Origin: JAJTFA01 sp044351265
GTDB taxonomy: Bacteria; Bacteroidota; Bacteroidia; UKL13-3
Reading direction: 5' to 3'
DNA length: 64,000 nt
Assembly (NCBI GenBank): GCA_044351265.1
Contig: JBILGC010000007.1
Location: 1 to 64,000, forward strand
The notes under the pieces were generated by a model, which saw only the letters and a list, made by a program, of their open reading frames with translations, searched no databases and was not told where the DNA came from. A program made the position numbers and the translations under genes. This document shows positions 24,801-28,815 of this stretch, one piece after another (the stretch's first letter is position 1; each line of letters starts with the position of its first letter).

Positions 24801-24932
24801 GCTAAAGGCGAAGCAGATAGGATTAGTTCCGAGTCTATTGCCTTGGATGAATTTGCTGACGGCATGTATTTCATTCGAATCTTACATGGCAATGCAGTAG
24901 CAACCAAGAAGATCGTGAAGACAACAAAATAG
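6846..24932 (+). CDS. Giant T9SS-secreted repeat protein: nine beta-helix modules plus Ig-like repeats
   Basis: This 6028-residue surface protein starts at ATG 6846 with a signal peptide (MKNLNAILRVTALLLLLAEA, cleavage near SYAA). Nine tandem modules of ~565 residues follow, beginning near residues 30, 619, 1194, 1765, 2330, 2892, 3454, 4023 and 4580. Each opens with an LNGNYTINPAGSG-like strand, continues as an Asn-rich right-handed beta-helix (repeated NN.I, YGIY), closes with NNPPDIGADE, and is linked by a CARDB-like beta-sandwich (NDIGV..I.SP...G.QNI.V.I.N.G). Residues ~5150-5870 hold eight complete Ig-like repeats of ~90 residues (ICSGTSV..NGG..P.YQWKRNG, paired Cys) and one shortened repeat. 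Residues ~5940-6028 are a T9SS type A sorting domain (LSVYPNPASTSIIIN). It is probably a long adhesin or matrix fibre; no enzyme motif was recognised. A strong terminator follows. Confidence 0.92.
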   Translation: MKNLNAILRVTALLLLLAEAIIPVNSYAALNGTYTIDSSQAATLTNYRDFVSAISDMRLGTRSDGGTPNGAGVTGPVIFNVAAGTWVGQLDITGITGVSATNQITFDGGTGNAATRIIQFNATALATAFTVRINNQQFINLRNLSIVGTGTSFAWPLHIFNASSNVKVKNCIIQFTSTFSAHSSTNFSAVVLNNSTASPTSSGSAAINVEIDSNRIVGGNGNYLIGNGLNTGIFFRRNQVDSSFLYGVFAQSVGALAINNNNINMLSAGNLSSAGIYLNSNPPTASSFHQVNANRIIQAGLYGIYISSTNALAAPRCQLINNAIGGGFRNTGNPAGIYFTSTYGWDVFNNSVNLDNVTTGTQAAAFYFSNCCTTGSTLLDIRNNIFAVTASGSSAYTFYYSSTSSFQYVVTTTAALNFNNYFKAGIQSSQPTLYYGGSLLTPANLIGNGGYNTNSIIADPTFTSRFDLRPLNPCNNGTAIAGITTDLNGITRNTPPDIGAFEVSPLNNDVGVERISSPTIPFNSGSQNITVIIRNYGSNTITSANVSYIINGGTTVTLPFSGSIAPCGTANFTFSGGSQFNFMPNTPYQIKVYTDNPNGNADAVTANDTANIPLIFTGLSGNYTIDQSQPASPLNFPSFTAAANALNNGGVSGPVFFSVLGSTPYNEQIKLVNVAGASAANTITFDGGVGNANNRIITFAATLQSESHTIRIENTPWVNIRNLTIRGTGASFAWPMHIFGNSSSNFKIKNCNINFTGGNGVNGTNDNYTGLVMNGSTTSLFSNTSAINVELDSNTIDGGNTGMFVYTQNSNNITMNNNRINNANFYGIYFYYPTAFRCNNNIISMRPTGASNSMGIYANFPANSGTYAKEIIGNVITDAGQYGLNLYYLQGATSMRARVVNNMIGGNFRNPDPAGIYMNQNCTNVDVWFNSVNVDNVATAAQAGALKILSNCSGLDVRNNNLAVTNVTSTAFALFCDNQSSFNQLDYNNYFKAGSPLRLIGIGNNIYSPGNMRGALGFNSNAVSINPSYISAKNLATNLVCNHGIAIPGITTDFESNIRNNPPDIGADENTNQTALDLSLQQVLSPQIPMPVGIQNIRVVVRNNGTTSVTSASVNYSVNGGALQTINWAGALAPCDSVSVEFNATSGPGSSDQRFTFLPGISYTILAFVANPNGSPDLLTANDSLIMGPLCAALAGNYTIDSAASAQTATTFTSVAAAVNALSCGGVSGPVSFDVLQGTYIGQVELANVSGVSATNTIEFNGGSGNASTRIISFAATATNSLHTLRINNTQFVTLRNLTIRGTGASFGWPLHLFNNTSNTRIKNCIIDFAGNGLNGTSDNYVGIVMNNWSASASPTSSSSPSVNVEIDSNNIRGANSSVYLVGNGNNTNIFFRNNTLDSANLYGLYAQSLIGAKMNNNAINMRANGSITSYGFFLSSMSGTASAFAEVNRNKVINAGQYGIYITSSTANAANRAQMINNAIGGGFRNSTAYGIFLTSSSNWNIWFNSVNIDNAATGTAGALFIQSSSTLNDVRNNNLALTQPSVGANMLPLRAASGCTFTSLNFNNYFRPATTNLLINVNGTNFDTLNYNTLSAGGINSIRNNPQFAGARDLNINTGANNGVFIASVTTDINNNIRNNPPDMGAYETSSGLAVDLGIVGVISPDTFLSSGLRDVTVIVRNFGTTPITNFNLRHTVNGGAMQDSLFTGLNLALNDTLRITLSGAKRVNFLTGILNTFRVYVHQPNSTADNNNVNDTIVIGPKFSALNGNYTINPAGSGATNFTTFRAAINALTLAGVAGPVVFTVSPATYNEQVNIGMIAGSSITNTVTFTGTNVATCVIDTAANLATNYHTARLTDATFVTLRNLTIRASGSANGVALQISGNSNFSRVKNCVIEISGAAASSTSSNFIAVLMSNATNVASPSVSGQQITGFELDSNIINNGYYGIYMYGRTSTPYPFENMIRNNQILNAYYYGVYTAYFEALNFSNNIVNMHTPGITNAFGFYMQSAQNTLDRIHRINANRFFNSGNYGIYITSSGSGTTGRNQLNNNMVAGGFRTNSAYGIFLSSVTNFDVLHNSVNIDISTSSIQFASLYLSSGNSIDIRNNIFAHTGPSGSAGIPVYIANLPSGLFRLDYNNYFKTSNSNNSLLYIAGPTYASNNYKGALGYNQNSIDVNPQFFSATDLRIRNGCNNGFNTGLVTTDIDGDIRNNPPDIGCDEYVGLNNDIGVVSIAPFGAGTQNVRVVIRNFGGNTVTSALVGYSVNGGLARVVTFSGSLAPCDTASVIFSGANQFNFNFGVSYTIAAYTSAPNGLIDSRQSNDTNILGPSCVFLNGTYTINPAGSGSNNFTSFTSAVAALNCGGVSAPIVFNVASGTYNEQFSLQSTIIGSPANSITFQAASGNPTDVTLTFNATSTTNNYTVNLAGASNIRFRNMTISATNTSFGTTLLINNNASNDSFFNVVFNSPVTTSNSTNLAVINCPNPTISNFISFDTCRINNGSYGSFFSSTGNSTLGQSSRTPTFNNCDFVNQYAYGIYNSNIEGVRITKNRIRTNSTFTSYYGIYNYWITILSDVSRPLVTQNYISGAVGGFGIYNNYLGVNSSMTTARRALIANNMVLIGSGANATYGIFDANSNWADYFHNTVNIGCNQTANTSAAGCFSSTSYGSSAVQNNIFAAYNGAPAFRMDNVSFYPTCNFNNFYTTGTNLVYLSSSPYSSIAAWRVASSRDANSVNLFPNFVSQTDLHITSGCINGTPIAGINVDIDGKSRANPPDIGADEFVGTITNDIGITLLQSPISPFSPGLQDIRVVVNNFGANNINNATVKYRVNSGAPVTASFSGTLLPCDTIGVLYTGANRVNFVLGMSYVLQVWTEQPNGTADNNRLNDTMTVTICPALNGAYTINPAGSGPSNFTSFSSAAAALNCGGINGPVVLTIAPGTYNEQFTLSGITGLSSTNTLLINGVSASNRTITFNPTVNTLGHTVRIQNSPFVTIRNLTILSAGVNFGAPVHILGSSSNSGIKNCVIGFTGNGVASNSSAFNAVVINNNPDVTNPTSNGSAGGNIEIDSNTIRSGFYGICVSGQTNSPYFNSIFIRGNSIDSAFSAGIYTYYTEAFKIFNNTIRMRVIGTNNSFGMSLNFGFSSNSTLFHEVIGNTILNAGQYGIYNYYNTNPSSARGRFYNNVVGGGFRTANACGVYWQYADYWDIYHNSILLDFNTTSATSSAIFFDNFSTFNLDIRNNHFIYAATGGSGLALYTNTTITGLDYNNYFNQASTNLLFRSAVTYTSSTYQTAAGGGVNARSVNPSFVSNTNLRNGGCIKGIAIPAVSVDIEGTARNNPPDIGAFEARNNDAGVVAIVSPVPPIAPGFQNVSVQVKNFGANVINTLSISYSVNGSAAVTQNLSALNLQPCSTTTIVFSGIQQFNFTPGSSNIVAYSASPNGALDANRRNDTININLCGPLSGNYTINPTGTGASNFTSFNAAVTAMQCAGITGPVVFNVAAATYNEQVDIPVISGASAANTITFDGGDGNATTRILSFAAVINNARHTLRFNNCQFVTIRNVTIQATGTSLGWGVHYFGNAHNNRIVNCRVNIAGPNAPISTSTSFIGIVGSNSATSENSTVQINNAVIDSSIITNGYYSIIFRGSSAATSTGLTIRGNSLNGSYFYGIYNEYHDSIAILNNTITGRIVSPLNTNAYGIYIANMNSSNGRILNISGNAIFDISAYGISINSSSNSLARNRLWNNMVGGGFNSPNATGISFNSSNNWDIFHNSVNLDFPTSNQSYAALYIAFGSNMSTKNNILTYSASSGTGLPYYGVVNSSYAVSNAFNNNMFFKQGVTFTGTLIYHGNNFTPASFVGGNGSNLNSVLNAPIFFNSKNLRIYDGCFNGDSLGVTTDIDGNTRASFGDMGADEVPSGINDIGVSALINPAIPLSPGLQNIRVIIKNYGSNIVTGGTVKYSINNAAPVSVIFTDTLTPCDTAIITFTGANQFNFVSGSVYTIKVFTEQPNGFADSYNLNDTFATGTLCTAISGVFTINPAGSGSTNYVSFDAAISALQCSGVNGPVTFNVAPGTYNTQVVVPAISGASVNNTITFNGAGIANTIITFAATNPSASHTIRLLNTGFINLQNMTIAGTGNSNAWPVHIMNTSNVKVRNCRIEITGAGAAGTNTSFVPVMVSGSTTSATTQSVTDSIEVDSNTIIGGFASVWIYNNSGANNKIRWNTLNNPFYYGVYAFIISELKVIGNTINMLPTGSINSTGVYMQSCNASTGQVHEVSGNRIFDMGQYGIYCGFSYGIFSNPSRMANNMITGFRNAGSHYGIFAENCGSWGVWFNSILSDTVSTSPNGVLHITNSNQMDVRNNILAVSSAASAQIPFYAATAGNVSALNFNNYYKPGTPNPLIFAGLNYNSSNFAGGGGWNQNSIIRDPFFVSRRDLHINNTCNNGVQIAAITNDIDGQARLIPPDMGADELTGGISNNAGVSALLSPTIPLNAGLQNITLIVSNLGNNMITGVNVHYSINNAAPVTIFIPDTILPCDTQLVVFTGAGQYNFAPGSSYTIKAYTSLPNGAADNNNLDDTLTVGPLCPAMSGNYTIDPAGSGPNNFTTFGAAVSAMQCAGLSDDVYFTVANAIFNEQVNIGAIPGANDTTRIWFAGNSQNGSILTFSPISATSAHTLRINNSPFVSFRNMTIQSTGANLGVPLHIMGSSHETKIKNCNIRITGSGASSGNTGYIGVLINGGSDVNNPLASANGTFVNNIEIDSNRITAGYYSIVVNGRTNTPYANNIRIRRNNIDSAFYYGVYVNYIDALKFLNNNLNMRVTGNANSQGLYLNNLYTTGLSFHEVSNNRIHGSGQTGIYTWFCSNTSTARGKMINNMIGGSFRTTNANAINWNYSDFWDIWNNTMQTDIATSSAQSAVVYINGFTSQNNLDIRNNVFYYAAASGTGLPFYVNGPTSFTAFNFNNFYKSGTAPVNLLYINGTTYTSTNYQGGGGFNANSVSSVNNYLGVRDFHLTSAGAKGTTIAQVTADIDGESRQTPPDLGADEYYSSMDIGVLSIDSPASAGFCSGPRNVVVRLRNYGNQNIISANIQVLVDGVFQLNTPWSGSLGLGATSGPINVGQVNFSSGNPVITAFASNPNGGTDINASNDSASRAYTITQTVVPSIAINASNTAICSGTSVTLRATYTNGGSTPLIQWRRNGITFGNTDSIITSALVNNDSIICILSSSATCATPSSVTSNSIIMNVNTTQPAVVTIAASSTNICTGQNVTITATPTNGGTRPFYQWKRNGINVGADTAIYQSTGLSNGDSITLVMISNLSCASPNIDTSNFIKMTVNNFVTPSVSIVASATAICSGVLDTFTATPVNGGILPVYQWKRNGINVGSNSNRFITSALSNNDTIQVVMNSNAACALPAQVNSNKIGINVTPSVTPTIVMTPTATSICSGTSVTFTGTITNGGTAPRYQWKKNNVNVGTDTSFYTDNNIQNNDSIYVLLTSNAVCATSANVNSNIVRMTVTPTSTPDVTINSSLNNICSGTSVQFNATPVNGGSAPNYQWRRNGAIVGTDSLRFTSASLSNGDTIRVIMTSNALCRTKNADTSNFIVMQVTPSVAPTINISGTATTICAGTVVKFNANISNGGTAPAYQWKRNGVNVGADSSGFTSAAINNNDTFYAVLISNAACATTNNVVSNKLLMRVNNVIPVTVNINSTGNNICQGSPVTFSATYSNGGFTPSFQWQRNGVNVGNDSMSFTTTALNNGDSVRVIFRSSLNCPSNPALPSAAIAVSVTPTITPDVTVSASSSAICKGGAITFTANAVNGGTNPVFAWFKNGIQVGTDSTGYTTDAINNGDVFICVLTSNAQCATKTIDTSNTPIVNVKTLPVKPTITRSSDTLTASSIGITYQWFKDGTAISGATARKYRFTQNGTYVVSVDSNGCPNISTAFIVSNVGINDLSSFGSLSVYPNPASTSIIINAVFNSTESTRLQLLDMFGKIVYDAAKGEADRISSESIALDEFADGMYFIRILHGNAVATKKIVKTTK
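6933..21960 (+). repeat. Nine tandem ~1.7-kb beta-helix/CARDB modules
   Basis: Module starts (the NYTI strand) fall near 6933, 8700, 10425, 12138, 13833, 15519, 17205, 18912 and 20583. The spacing is 1.67-1.77 kb. Protein identity between modules is clear but DNA has diverged, so this is an old expansion. Module five (13833-15518) is the most diverged in its helix region. Confidence 0.88.
22290..24650 (+). repeat. Eight Ig-like ~270-base repeats plus a degenerate ninth
   Basis: Repeats start near 22290, 22572, 22842, 23106, 23379, 23646, 23922 and 24186, with a shortened ninth at ~24450. Each full copy contains an ICSG-type Cys, an NGG..P.YQW core, an NGD turn and a second Cys (SNA.CA), as in bacterial Ig-like folds with one disulfide. 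They form the stalk before the T9SS tail. Confidence 0.85.
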
Positions 24933-24952
24933 CACGTCTCTGTATTGCAAAT

Positions 24953-24989
24953 AAAAGAGCCGCCCTAAAAGGTGGCTCTTTTATTTTTT
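24953..24989 (+). terminator. Rho-independent terminator of the giant gene
   Basis: A 12-bp stem (AAAAGAGCCGCC / GGTGGCTCTTTT, one G-T pair) with a 6-base loop is followed by ATTTTTT. It lies 20 bases after the stop codon. Confidence 0.85.
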
Positions 24990-25024
24990 ACGCTATATGT
25001 GTATCATGCAAAAAATAAAAAGGT

Positions 25025-25663
25025 ATGATACAGGTAAAGAAGTTTGTTTTTAATGAGTTTCAGGAAAATACCTATGTATTGTATGATGAAACCGGAGAAT
25101 GCATCATTATTGATCCCGGATGTTATAATGTGCAAGAGCAACAAGTCCTGAGCAGTTTTATGTTAACCAATAATCTTAAACCTGTAAAGCTAATCAATAC
25201 GCATTGCCATATAGATCATGTACTGGGAAATGCTTTTGTTGCAGGCAAATGGAATTTGGAACTTTATTTACATCGAGAAGAATTGTTTACCTATAACAGC
25301 GCATCTTCTTGGGCTTCTATGTTTGGAATGATCTTGGATTCAATACCCGAAAAACAAATTTATATTACAGAAGACGATGAAATTAGTTTTGGGAACAGCA
25401 AACTTCTCATTGCATTCACTCCGGGCCATTCTGTTGCATCTTTGTGTTTTTATAACCTAGAACAAAATATATGTATTGCAGGCGATGTGTTGTTTGCAGG
25501 CAGCATTGGAAGAACAGATTTGCCCGGAGGTGATTATGATACCCTTATTAATAGTATTAAAACCAAATTATTGGTTTGGCCGGATGAAATGCGCATTTAT
25601 CCCGGACATGGGCCTGAGACGAGTATTGGGGCAGAAAGGATTGCCAATCCTTTTTTAAAGTAA
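25025..25663 (+). CDS. MBL-fold metallo-hydrolase (glyoxalase II-like)
   Basis: This 212-residue cytosolic protein belongs to the metallo-beta-lactamase superfamily and is closest in layout to YcbL/GloB-type thioester hydrolases. The metal-binding motifs are THCHIDHVLG (THxHxDH), TPGHS, AGDVLFAGSIGRTDLPGG and YPGHGPETSIG. An A/G-rich stretch (AAAAAAGG) precedes the ATG. It stands alone between the giant gene's terminator and a convergent lipoprotein gene. The substrate is not determined by the sequence; hydroxyacyl-thiol hydrolysis is the family norm. Confidence 0.88.
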   Translation: MIQVKKFVFNEFQENTYVLYDETGECIIIDPGCYNVQEQQVLSSFMLTNNLKPVKLINTHCHIDHVLGNAFVAGKWNLELYLHREELFTYNSASSWASMFGMILDSIPEKQIYITEDDEISFGNSKLLIAFTPGHSVASLCFYNLEQNICIAGDVLFAGSIGRTDLPGGDYDTLINSIKTKLLVWPDEMRIYPGHGPETSIGAERIANPFLK

Positions 25664-25705
25664 ACTTATATAACTAGATAAAAGTAATTCACGACACTAG
25701 ATAAA

Positions 25706-26176
25706 CTAGAATGGCGTGTTGCTTATATAAATGATATTTCCATCTCTTCGTGTGAAATATTGTTTGAGTCCTCGTCTGGCAGGCCCAGCTGATACGATGC
25801 CTGTATTTGCATCAAATTTAGAATCGCAGCAGGGAGTCCAATTTGGATTGTATTGTCCGCAGCGGTAATAGAAACCGGTGCTATCTACTGTAATATATGC
25901 ACAGGTATTATTTGTATTGTAAGGACAGGTTCTATCAAAGGCTACAAACTCATCTGTAACAGTTCGGTAAAGAACAACACCTCTATACCCATCAGGTAAA
26001 TACACATAACCCTGAATTAAACTGAGTGCACTGAACTGAGGAAATAATAGATTAACGCTTGTATTTACCTGCACTTCGGGAAAAAATGCTGTATTGTTTC
26101 CGTCAGAGTCATCTTTGCATGAGGCTAAGCCAAACGCAAAGAATAAAAAAAGAGTATAGATGCTTTTATAACTCAT
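25706..26176 (-). CDS. Rieske-like lipoprotein lacking the His ligands
   Basis: This 156-residue lipoprotein starts at ATG 26176, chosen because it gives a signal peptide with an ideal lipobox, LASC. The C-terminal ~90 residues follow the layout of a Rieske [2Fe-2S] domain: FDRTCPYN, then CCDSKFDANTG and SAGPARRGLKQY. The two positions where CxH and CxxH would supply His do not have it (CPYN; CCDS). The extra Cys residues (five in the region) may form disulfides instead. The gene overlaps the end of the upstream hydroxyacyl-CoA dehydrogenase gene by 11 bases, so the two are probably co-transcribed. The function is unknown; a cluster of the normal Rieske type is unlikely. Confidence 0.75.
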   Translation of the reverse strand: MSYKSIYTLFLFFAFGLASCKDDSDGNNTAFFPEVQVNTSVNLLFPQFSALSLIQGYVYLPDGYRGVVLYRTVTDEFVAFDRTCPYNTNNTCAYITVDSTGFYYRCGQYNPNWTPCCDSKFDANTGIVSAGPARRGLKQYFTRRDGNIIYISNTPF

Positions 26177-27023
26177 AATCATAAAAACCTTTTCCTGTTT
26201 TTCGTCCGTGATGCCCTGCATCTACTTTTTGCTGCTGAATGCGGCTGGGTCTGAATTTCGCATCCTGATGAAACAAATGATAAATGGATGAGGTTACCGA
26301 GAAGTTGGTATCAATGCCTATTAAATCCATTAACCGAAAGGGCCCCATTTTAAAACCAGTGCTTTCCATTAATTGATCTATGGCTGTAATTGACGCCACG
26401 TTTTCTTCAGCAATTTTTAAGCCTTCAACATAATAATGTCTGGCTACTCTATTTACAATAAATCCGGGCGCATCGGCTGCCATTACGCAGGTTTTGCCCA
26501 TTCCCTCGATGAGTTGTTTACAATAATTTGCTAGGTTCGGATTGGTTTCCGCGCCTGAAATAATTTCAACCAGTTTCATTACCGGTGCCGGATTAAAAAA
26601 GTGAATACCAAGTACCCTCGAAGGATTTGGAACCTTAGCTGCAATTTGAGTTACAGGAATTGAAGAAGTATTGGTAGCCAAGATGCAGTTGTTGCCATTT
26701 ACTTCAGCCATTTTCTGAAAGAAAGCCTGTTTAACCTCCAATTTTTCAATGACTGCTTCTATAATTAAATCTGCTTTCAGTTCATCAGGATTTGAAGTGA
26801 AAGCAATGAGCTTTAGTGTATCATCTTTTCCGGAAGTAGTTATTTTCCGTTTATCAACCAGTGTCTGCAAACTTTTCTCAATAGAAGATTTTGCTTTCAG
26901 CAACATACTTTCATTAATGTCATATAAAATGGTAGCATATCCTGCCTGAGCAGTAACCTGTGCCATGCCGGCACCCATTGTACCTGCTCCGGCAACGCCA
27001 ATTTTTTTAACAAAGTTTTGCAT
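26166..27023 (-). CDS. hbd: 3-hydroxyacyl-CoA dehydrogenase (3-hydroxybutyryl-CoA type)
   Basis: This 285-residue single-function enzyme oxidises 3-hydroxyacyl-CoA to 3-ketoacyl-CoA with NAD in fatty-acid or phenylacetate-type degradation. The Rossmann NAD loop GAGTMGAGMAQ is near residue 12. The catalytic segment GIHFFNPAPVMKLVE holds the His-Glu dyad. The C-terminal domain (DAPGFIVNRV, GPFRLMDLIG, GKGFYDY) is complete. A TACATTTG -7 element lies just upstream. The gene is followed with an 11-base overlap by the Rieske-like lipoprotein gene. The paaJ-like thiolase at 51296 could supply the next step. The choice between hbd and paaH naming is open. Confidence 0.92.
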   Translation of the reverse strand: MQNFVKKIGVAGAGTMGAGMAQVTAQAGYATILYDINESMLLKAKSSIEKSLQTLVDKRKITTSGKDDTLKLIAFTSNPDELKADLIIEAVIEKLEVKQAFFQKMAEVNGNNCILATNTSSIPVTQIAAKVPNPSRVLGIHFFNPAPVMKLVEIISGAETNPNLANYCKQLIEGMGKTCVMAADAPGFIVNRVARHYYVEGLKIAEENVASITAIDQLMESTGFKMGPFRLMDLIGIDTNFSVTSSIYHLFHQDAKFRPSRIQQQKVDAGHHGRKTGKGFYDYEL

Positions 27024-27027
27024 TTAG

Positions 27028-27035
27028 CAAATGTA
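27028..27035 (-). promoter_or_regulatory. -7 element upstream of the hydroxyacyl-CoA dehydrogenase gene
   Basis: TACATTTG on the minus strand matches TAnnTTTG and ends 4 bases before the ATG. A transcript from it would be leaderless or nearly so. No upstream TTG at normal spacing was seen. Confidence 0.4.
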
Positions 27036-27132
27036 CATTTTTAAATGATTAAGTGTTTCCACTTCCATTTACACGCGTTTTAGCTTCTTGCTCAATCATT
27101 TCATACAGCTTATTTCAACAGAACTGCATCAT

Positions 27133-28719
27133 TTAATCCAATGTTCTCTTTCTGAAAAAAAGAGGAAGATTCAGGATAAAAATCAACACACCAATTAAGC
27201 CAACATAATCGCCATATGTGGCATAAAAGGTTTGTGACTGCATAATATAAACGTCTGCCTTCAGGGCATCAGGTACCCACCAGATGCTGCTGCTTATGGT
27301 TTGTCCTTTGTCATTAATAAATCCGCTGATACCGGTATTAGCTGCTCTTGCGATATATCTTCTCATTTCTATGGCTCTGAGTTTAGCATAGTCAAAATGT
27401 TGCTGATAACCGGGTGTATTACCCCACCATCCATCATTGGTTACCACACAAATTAATCCTGCTCCTTTTTTTACATAACCGCCAACATATTCGCCATAAA
27501 CAGATTCATAACAAATAACAGGAGCAAGCAAATTACCCCTGCCCATATCAAATGTTTTTGCTCCATTGTCTCGTCCTAAACTTCCGCTGGTACCTCCAAG
27601 TTCAAGGGTTAGGTTTTCAAGAAATTTAAATAAACCTGGATAGGGCATACGTTCAACACCTGGAACCAATTTTGATTTATGGTAAATGCTTATGCTATCT
27701 GTATGATTAAAAAACATAGCACTATTATATACATCATAGTAAAACGATTCATTATATCTTCTTGCTGTTTCAGAAAGTGCTTCACCTGATTTGTAAAAAC
27801 GATAGGTATCTGCACCACTCAAGAGTTGCACATGTGGATGTTTTTCAAGAAAGTCTTTAACCATTCTAATAACTGTGTTATAGGTGAGATGATCTTCATC
27901 AAGGCCTCCAAGCAAGGCCGTTTCCGGAAAGCAAATTAACTCAACGCTGCTATCCATGTTTGCCTCTGCAAGTTGAAGCATCTTGCCTACCTGTTCTTCA
28001 GGGCTCATACCGTCAAACTTATCTGTATATGGATCTATATTGGGCTGCACCACCATTACCCGCATTGGCTTTCCCTTCTGCTTATAATCAGCGAGCACAT
28101 ACCAAGAGAGGAAAGTAGGCACAAACAAATAAAAGAAAACCAGATTAAAACCTTTTGAAAAGCGCATGGGCTTACTTCTTTCGGGTAAACTTTTTAGGTA
28201 GCGAAATATTTTAATATTGACCAACAAAACCCAAAAGCTTCCGCCTAGAACACCAGTATACTCATACCATTGAACCATAACAGGAGCAGTAGAAAAAACA
28301 TTCCCAAGCGTTAGCCACGGCCATGATATTTCCCAGTTGAGATGAAGGTATTCAAATGCAAGCCATGCTGCAATAAAAAAAGTATATGCCTTGGAAGGAC
28401 TTGCCTTAGCCATCATACGGTGCATGAGCATAAAAGGCAAACACATAAGCAGTGTATTAATTATAAAAGCTGCAACACTACCTGCGGCTGATGCATTCCA
28501 TACCCAATAGGTTACACCTATATTCCAAAGCAACAATGAAAGAAATAGCAACAACAGGAAAAAGCCTGAACGATTTCTGAGCTTTTCTTCCAGATAAAAG
28601 AGTGGAACAAAACCGCCAAACACCAGAATAAAAACTCCGAAGGGCTGCCATGACAAGGTGAGCATGAGCGCACTGCATAATACCCAAAAAAATGGCTGCA
28701 TAAAAAACTTTTGACTCAT
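27133..28719 (-). CDS. lnt: Apolipoprotein N-acyltransferase
   Basis: This 528-residue inner-membrane enzyme adds the third acyl chain to lipoproteins. The N-terminal ~210 residues hold several hydrophobic helices. The periplasmic C-terminal part is a carbon-nitrogen hydrolase domain with the expected Glu-Lys-Cys triad: Glu in ICFPETALLGG, Lys in YHKSKLVPGVERMPYP, and Cys in VICYESVYG. A last hydrophobic helix closes the protein. The length is normal for the family. It stands upstream of the dehydrogenase/lipoprotein pair and is divergent from the PorV-like gene. Confidence 0.95.
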   Translation of the reverse strand: MSQKFFMQPFFWVLCSALMLTLSWQPFGVFILVFGGFVPLFYLEEKLRNRSGFFLLLLFLSLLLWNIGVTYWVWNASAAGSVAAFIINTLLMCLPFMLMHRMMAKASPSKAYTFFIAAWLAFEYLHLNWEISWPWLTLGNVFSTAPVMVQWYEYTGVLGGSFWVLLVNIKIFRYLKSLPERSKPMRFSKGFNLVFFYLFVPTFLSWYVLADYKQKGKPMRVMVVQPNIDPYTDKFDGMSPEEQVGKMLQLAEANMDSSVELICFPETALLGGLDEDHLTYNTVIRMVKDFLEKHPHVQLLSGADTYRFYKSGEALSETARRYNESFYYDVYNSAMFFNHTDSISIYHKSKLVPGVERMPYPGLFKFLENLTLELGGTSGSLGRDNGAKTFDMGRGNLLAPVICYESVYGEYVGGYVKKGAGLICVVTNDGWWGNTPGYQQHFDYAKLRAIEMRRYIARAANTGISGFINDKGQTISSSIWWVPDALKADVYIMQSQTFYATYGDYVGLIGVLIFILNLPLFFRKRTLD

Positions 28720-28815
28720 AACATTAGCTGCAACATGCGCTAAAAATTAATGTTTTCCAAACCACATGAATATGAAGATTTTATAAACCATAGTTAACAT
28801 AGTTTTTCATAAAAA

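Noticed and set aside
27049..27099. Tiny minus-strand frame (MIEQEAKTRVNGSGNT) between lnt and the dehydrogenase gene
   Set aside because: Sixteen residues are too few to support a gene, although the sequence is protein-like and could be a C-terminal relic.
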